Assembly: GCA_007375785.1 (NCBI GenBank) | Contig: VMEY01000061.1 | Span: 1 to 6,137, forward strand | Direction: 5' to 3' | DNA length: 6,137 nucleotides | From: Parcubacteria group bacterium Athens0416_74 | GTDB taxonomy: Bacteria; Patescibacteriota; Minisyncoccia; Phycocordibacterales; UBA2100 | Shown: positions 4,664 to 6,137 of the stretch, in pieces | Numbering within the stretch: position 1 is the stretch's first letter | Layout: every line of letters starts with the position of its first letter | Notes under the pieces: model-generated | Told to the model about the DNA's origin: nothing | The model's database searches: none | What the model saw: only the letters and a program-made list of their open reading frames with translations | Translations under genes and position numbers: made by a program

Positions 4664-4921
4664 CTACGCCAGCCGGATTACCGAGCCTATGGCCGATTCA
4701 ATCGGCGCCAAAGCTACGCACAGCTCGATGAGTTTTCGCTGGCTGTGGACATTCACTGCGAGCCCGTGCTTCTGCAGAGCGTCTTTCGCAGCGCAACAGA
4801 CATCGAATGTCGCCGTTGACGGGTGCAGGCTCCCGTTCATGCGCTTTACCGAGGGATCTTTCAGCATCTCCCGTGCAGCGGAGAAGAACGCCGTGGACGT
4901 CTTAGCGTGACGTGTTGTCAT
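4664..4921 (-). CDS. Unrecognised 85-residue protein
   Basis: I do not recognise the family. The protein (MTTRHAKTSTAFFSAARE... to ...IGSVIRLA) looks soluble and mostly helical, has no signal peptide or clear membrane segment, is mildly basic, and has three cysteines (two adjacent at 42-43, one at 68). The ATG at 4921-4919 is preferred because GAGG lies 6 bases upstream; a longer TTG start at 4933 would overlap that Shine-Dalgarno sequence. A TATAAT box lies 33 bases upstream. With both signals it is the most conventionally expressed gene in the window, which supports it being real. Its stop codon lies in GTAGC-N7-GCTAC (4651-4667), and the rarA terminator can serve it in reverse. It sits behind the low-complexity protein gene on the same strand. 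Confidence 0.65.
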   Translation of the reverse strand: MTTRHAKTSTAFFSAAREMLKDPSVKRMNGSLHPSTATFDVCCAAKDALQKHGLAVNVHSQRKLIELCVALAPIESAIGSVIRLA

Positions 4922-4927
4922 GAAGTA

Positions 4928-4931
4928 CCTC
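4928..4931 (-). promoter_or_regulatory. Shine-Dalgarno GAGG fixing the start of the 85-residue protein
   Basis: GAGG on the minus strand is 6 bases before ATG 4921. It is the only well-placed ribosome binding site in the window and favours this ATG over the in-frame TTG at 4933. Confidence 0.6.
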
Positions 4932-4954
4932 AAAAAATATGCCGACCTGCCGTG

Positions 4955-4960
4955 ATTATA
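4955..4960 (-). promoter_or_regulatory. Consensus -10 box TATAAT for the 85-residue gene
   Basis: A perfect TATAAT on the minus strand lies 33 bases before ATG 4921. The -35 region is weak (ATGACG, 16 bases upstream). It lies just downstream of the stop codon of the next gene at 4991, suggesting separate transcription. Confidence 0.5.
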
Positions 4961-4990
4961 GCCACAGAAATGATTTCGTCATGTTGTGAA

Positions 4991-6137
4991 CTATTCCGCC
5001 CGCGTCGTGGGTGAAAATATGCTGCCCAACCATCGCTTTACACTATTGAATGCGTTGTCCAGGGTGACAAAGACCCGTGGGCGTTCTTGGACTCTCAATA
5101 GAGACGATTGCGGCACCGGCACGATATCGGGGAACGCGCGGGGAGATTGTATGAGCGGCACACGGCCGTGGACTTGGTACACAATCGCGGATTCTTGAAA
5201 TATTGATACTGGGTTATCGCGAAGACGCTCTGTGTAACCATGTTGCGTCGCTACACTACCAGGCCCACTCTCTGTGGGTCGAGCTTCCGGGGCGCGAGAG
5301 GTCGCCGTCTCACTCTCAGCTGACAAAGCCCCGTCGCTCAGAGGAAGTGCCGCGGGCCGCTCTTCCCGCGCGCGTGCGATGGGACGCTGGTCGTACTGCA
5401 CGACCTTTAGTGGTGTTTCCGGCTCTCCGCGACCGAGTACGCGTTTGATGATGTCGACCGAGCCCTGCGTAATCGCGTCGAGCAGGTCTGAGATTGATAT
5501 CGCATGAAAGACTTGGACGAGTGCCGATGCGCGCGGCGTCGATGACGCGGCGCGGAATCCGTCCGCCATTTTCGTTGAGACGGACGAAGGGGCAATTTTT
5601 TCCACAAATGCGCGCCGGATATTTTCAGTGGAGCTGCCCATGCCTTGAATGAGAAGTGTCGGTGTCTCTGCGGGTGTGTCGCGCAGAGTGCGCGATGATG
5701 CGGAGGATGTAACCTCGGTCGGTGATGCATCAATGAGACGCGGGAGCTCGAGTGGGGTCCGATCGAGTGTGATGGTCGGTCGAGATACTTCTGTTTGGAT
5801 TGCTTCACCGTCGTCGAGCGTGGTAGCGATGTACACACGCGGTGTCTCAGGAACACGCACCTGCAGCCTCGTCGTAGTCTCTGGGTCGCGTGCTGATGCA
5901 GTGGCCTGTGTCTGTTGCGGTACATTCGTAGGCTGCCCTTGTTGCACGATTATCGTGGTGGGACGGACGACAGGGCGCGGTACGTATTGCACCCTATTTT
6001 GTACGATAGTCGTCTGGCCTCCACCACCTCCTCCGCTTACGATGCCACTGAAGAAACTTGCGATACCGCCAAAAAAGTTTTGCACGCTCTGCCCGCGCGG
6101 CACTGCGGTGCTGGGCCTGGTGTTCGGCAAGTCGCTG
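4991..6137 (-). CDS. C-terminal part of a low-complexity Pro/Thr/Ser-rich protein, possibly surface or exported (5' end outside window)
   Basis: The frame is open to the right edge; a TTG at 6130 is a possible start, but codons continue upstream (Ser-Asp before it), so the gene probably begins outside. About 381 residues are visible. I do not recognise the family. Counting from the TTG, residues 16-32 (VQNFFGGIASFFSGIVS) form an amphipathic or membrane-seeking segment followed by six glycines (33-38). Then comes a Gln/Val/Pro/Thr-rich stretch and long disordered-looking Ser/Thr/Pro/Glu/Arg-rich sequence. One more structured patch around residues 207-232 (VFHAISISDLLDAITQGS to VLGRGE) and a C-terminal amphipathic helix (NAFNSVKRWLGSIFSP) break the disorder. 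Composition suits an extracytoplasmic linker or tail region, but no catalytic motif is seen. The Gly run uses mixed codons. A 172-codon His/Arg/Ser-rich frame inside it is a shadow. Confidence 0.6.
   Translation of the reverse strand, partial: SDLPNTRPSTAVPRGQSVQNFFGGIASFFSGIVSGGGGGGQTTIVQNRVQYVPRPVVRPTTIIVQQGQPTNVPQQTQATASARDPETTTRLQVRVPETPRVYIATTLDDGEAIQTEVSRPTITLDRTPLELPRLIDASPTEVTSSASSRTLRDTPAETPTLLIQGMGSSTENIRRAFVEKIAPSSVSTKMADGFRAASSTPRASALVQVFHAISISDLLDAITQGSVDIIKRVLGRGEPETPLKVVQYDQRPIARAREERPAALPLSDGALSAESETATSRAPEARPTESGPGSVATQHGYTERLRDNPVSIFQESAIVYQVHGRVPLIQSPRAFPDIVPVPQSSLLRVQERPRVFVTLDNAFNSVKRWLGSIFSPTTRAE

Noticed and set aside
5407..5925. A 172-codon His/Arg/Ser-rich frame on the minus strand
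   Set aside because: It lies inside the longer open frame 4991-6137; its composition is typical of an out-of-frame shadow.

Overview
The window reads as a compact bacterial chromosome segment with nine protein genes, seven on the minus strand and two (1089-1649, 3400-4626) on the plus strand. The proteins are short versions of their families. Several start codons lack a Shine-Dalgarno sequence and sit 6-7 bases behind a -10 box. The gene mix is a Pif1-like helicase, a TrmB-type regulator, a VUT transporter, an NYN-domain protein, S15, a membrane-anchored FKBP and RarA. Together these suggest a member of the Candidate Phyla Radiation (Patescibacteria, perhaps Parcubacteria/Kaiserbacteria-like). 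This placement is inference from gene content and style; no rRNA is present to prove it.

Left part (1-1649): the N-terminus of a Pif1/RecD-like helicase leaves the left edge on the minus strand. Behind it lies a TrmB-family regulator (218-982). The regulator is divergent from a small membrane protein of the VUT/YhhQ family, the queuosine-precursor transporter family (1089-1649). The 106-base gap between them holds two facing promoter candidates and two palindromes, which makes a regulator/transporter pair plausible.

Middle part (1650-3297): three minus-strand genes follow. They are an NYN/LabA-like putative RNase (1703-2323), ribosomal protein S15 (2401-2667) and an N-terminally anchored FKBP prolyl isomerase (2803-3297). 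The gaps around rpsO are rich in palindromes, including four copies of AGGCCT and a clear GC-rich terminator hairpin behind the FKBP gene. rpsO is not followed by pnp.

Right part (3298-6137): RarA/MgsA, a replication-recombination AAA+ ATPase, diverges from the FKBP gene. It is preceded in frame by an 8-codon mini-ORF and ends inside its own terminator hairpin. An unrecognised 85-residue protein follows on the minus strand; it has the only clear Shine-Dalgarno sequence and the only consensus TATAAT in the window. The last 1.15 kb is the C-terminal part of a low-complexity Pro/Thr/Ser-rich protein with a Gly run, cut by the right edge.

I see no tRNA, rRNA, CRISPR array, insertion sequence or phage module. 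The most interesting signal is the repeated promoter layout with a -10 box 6-7 bases before an ATG, which predicts leaderless mRNAs. No clear new multi-gene system is visible.
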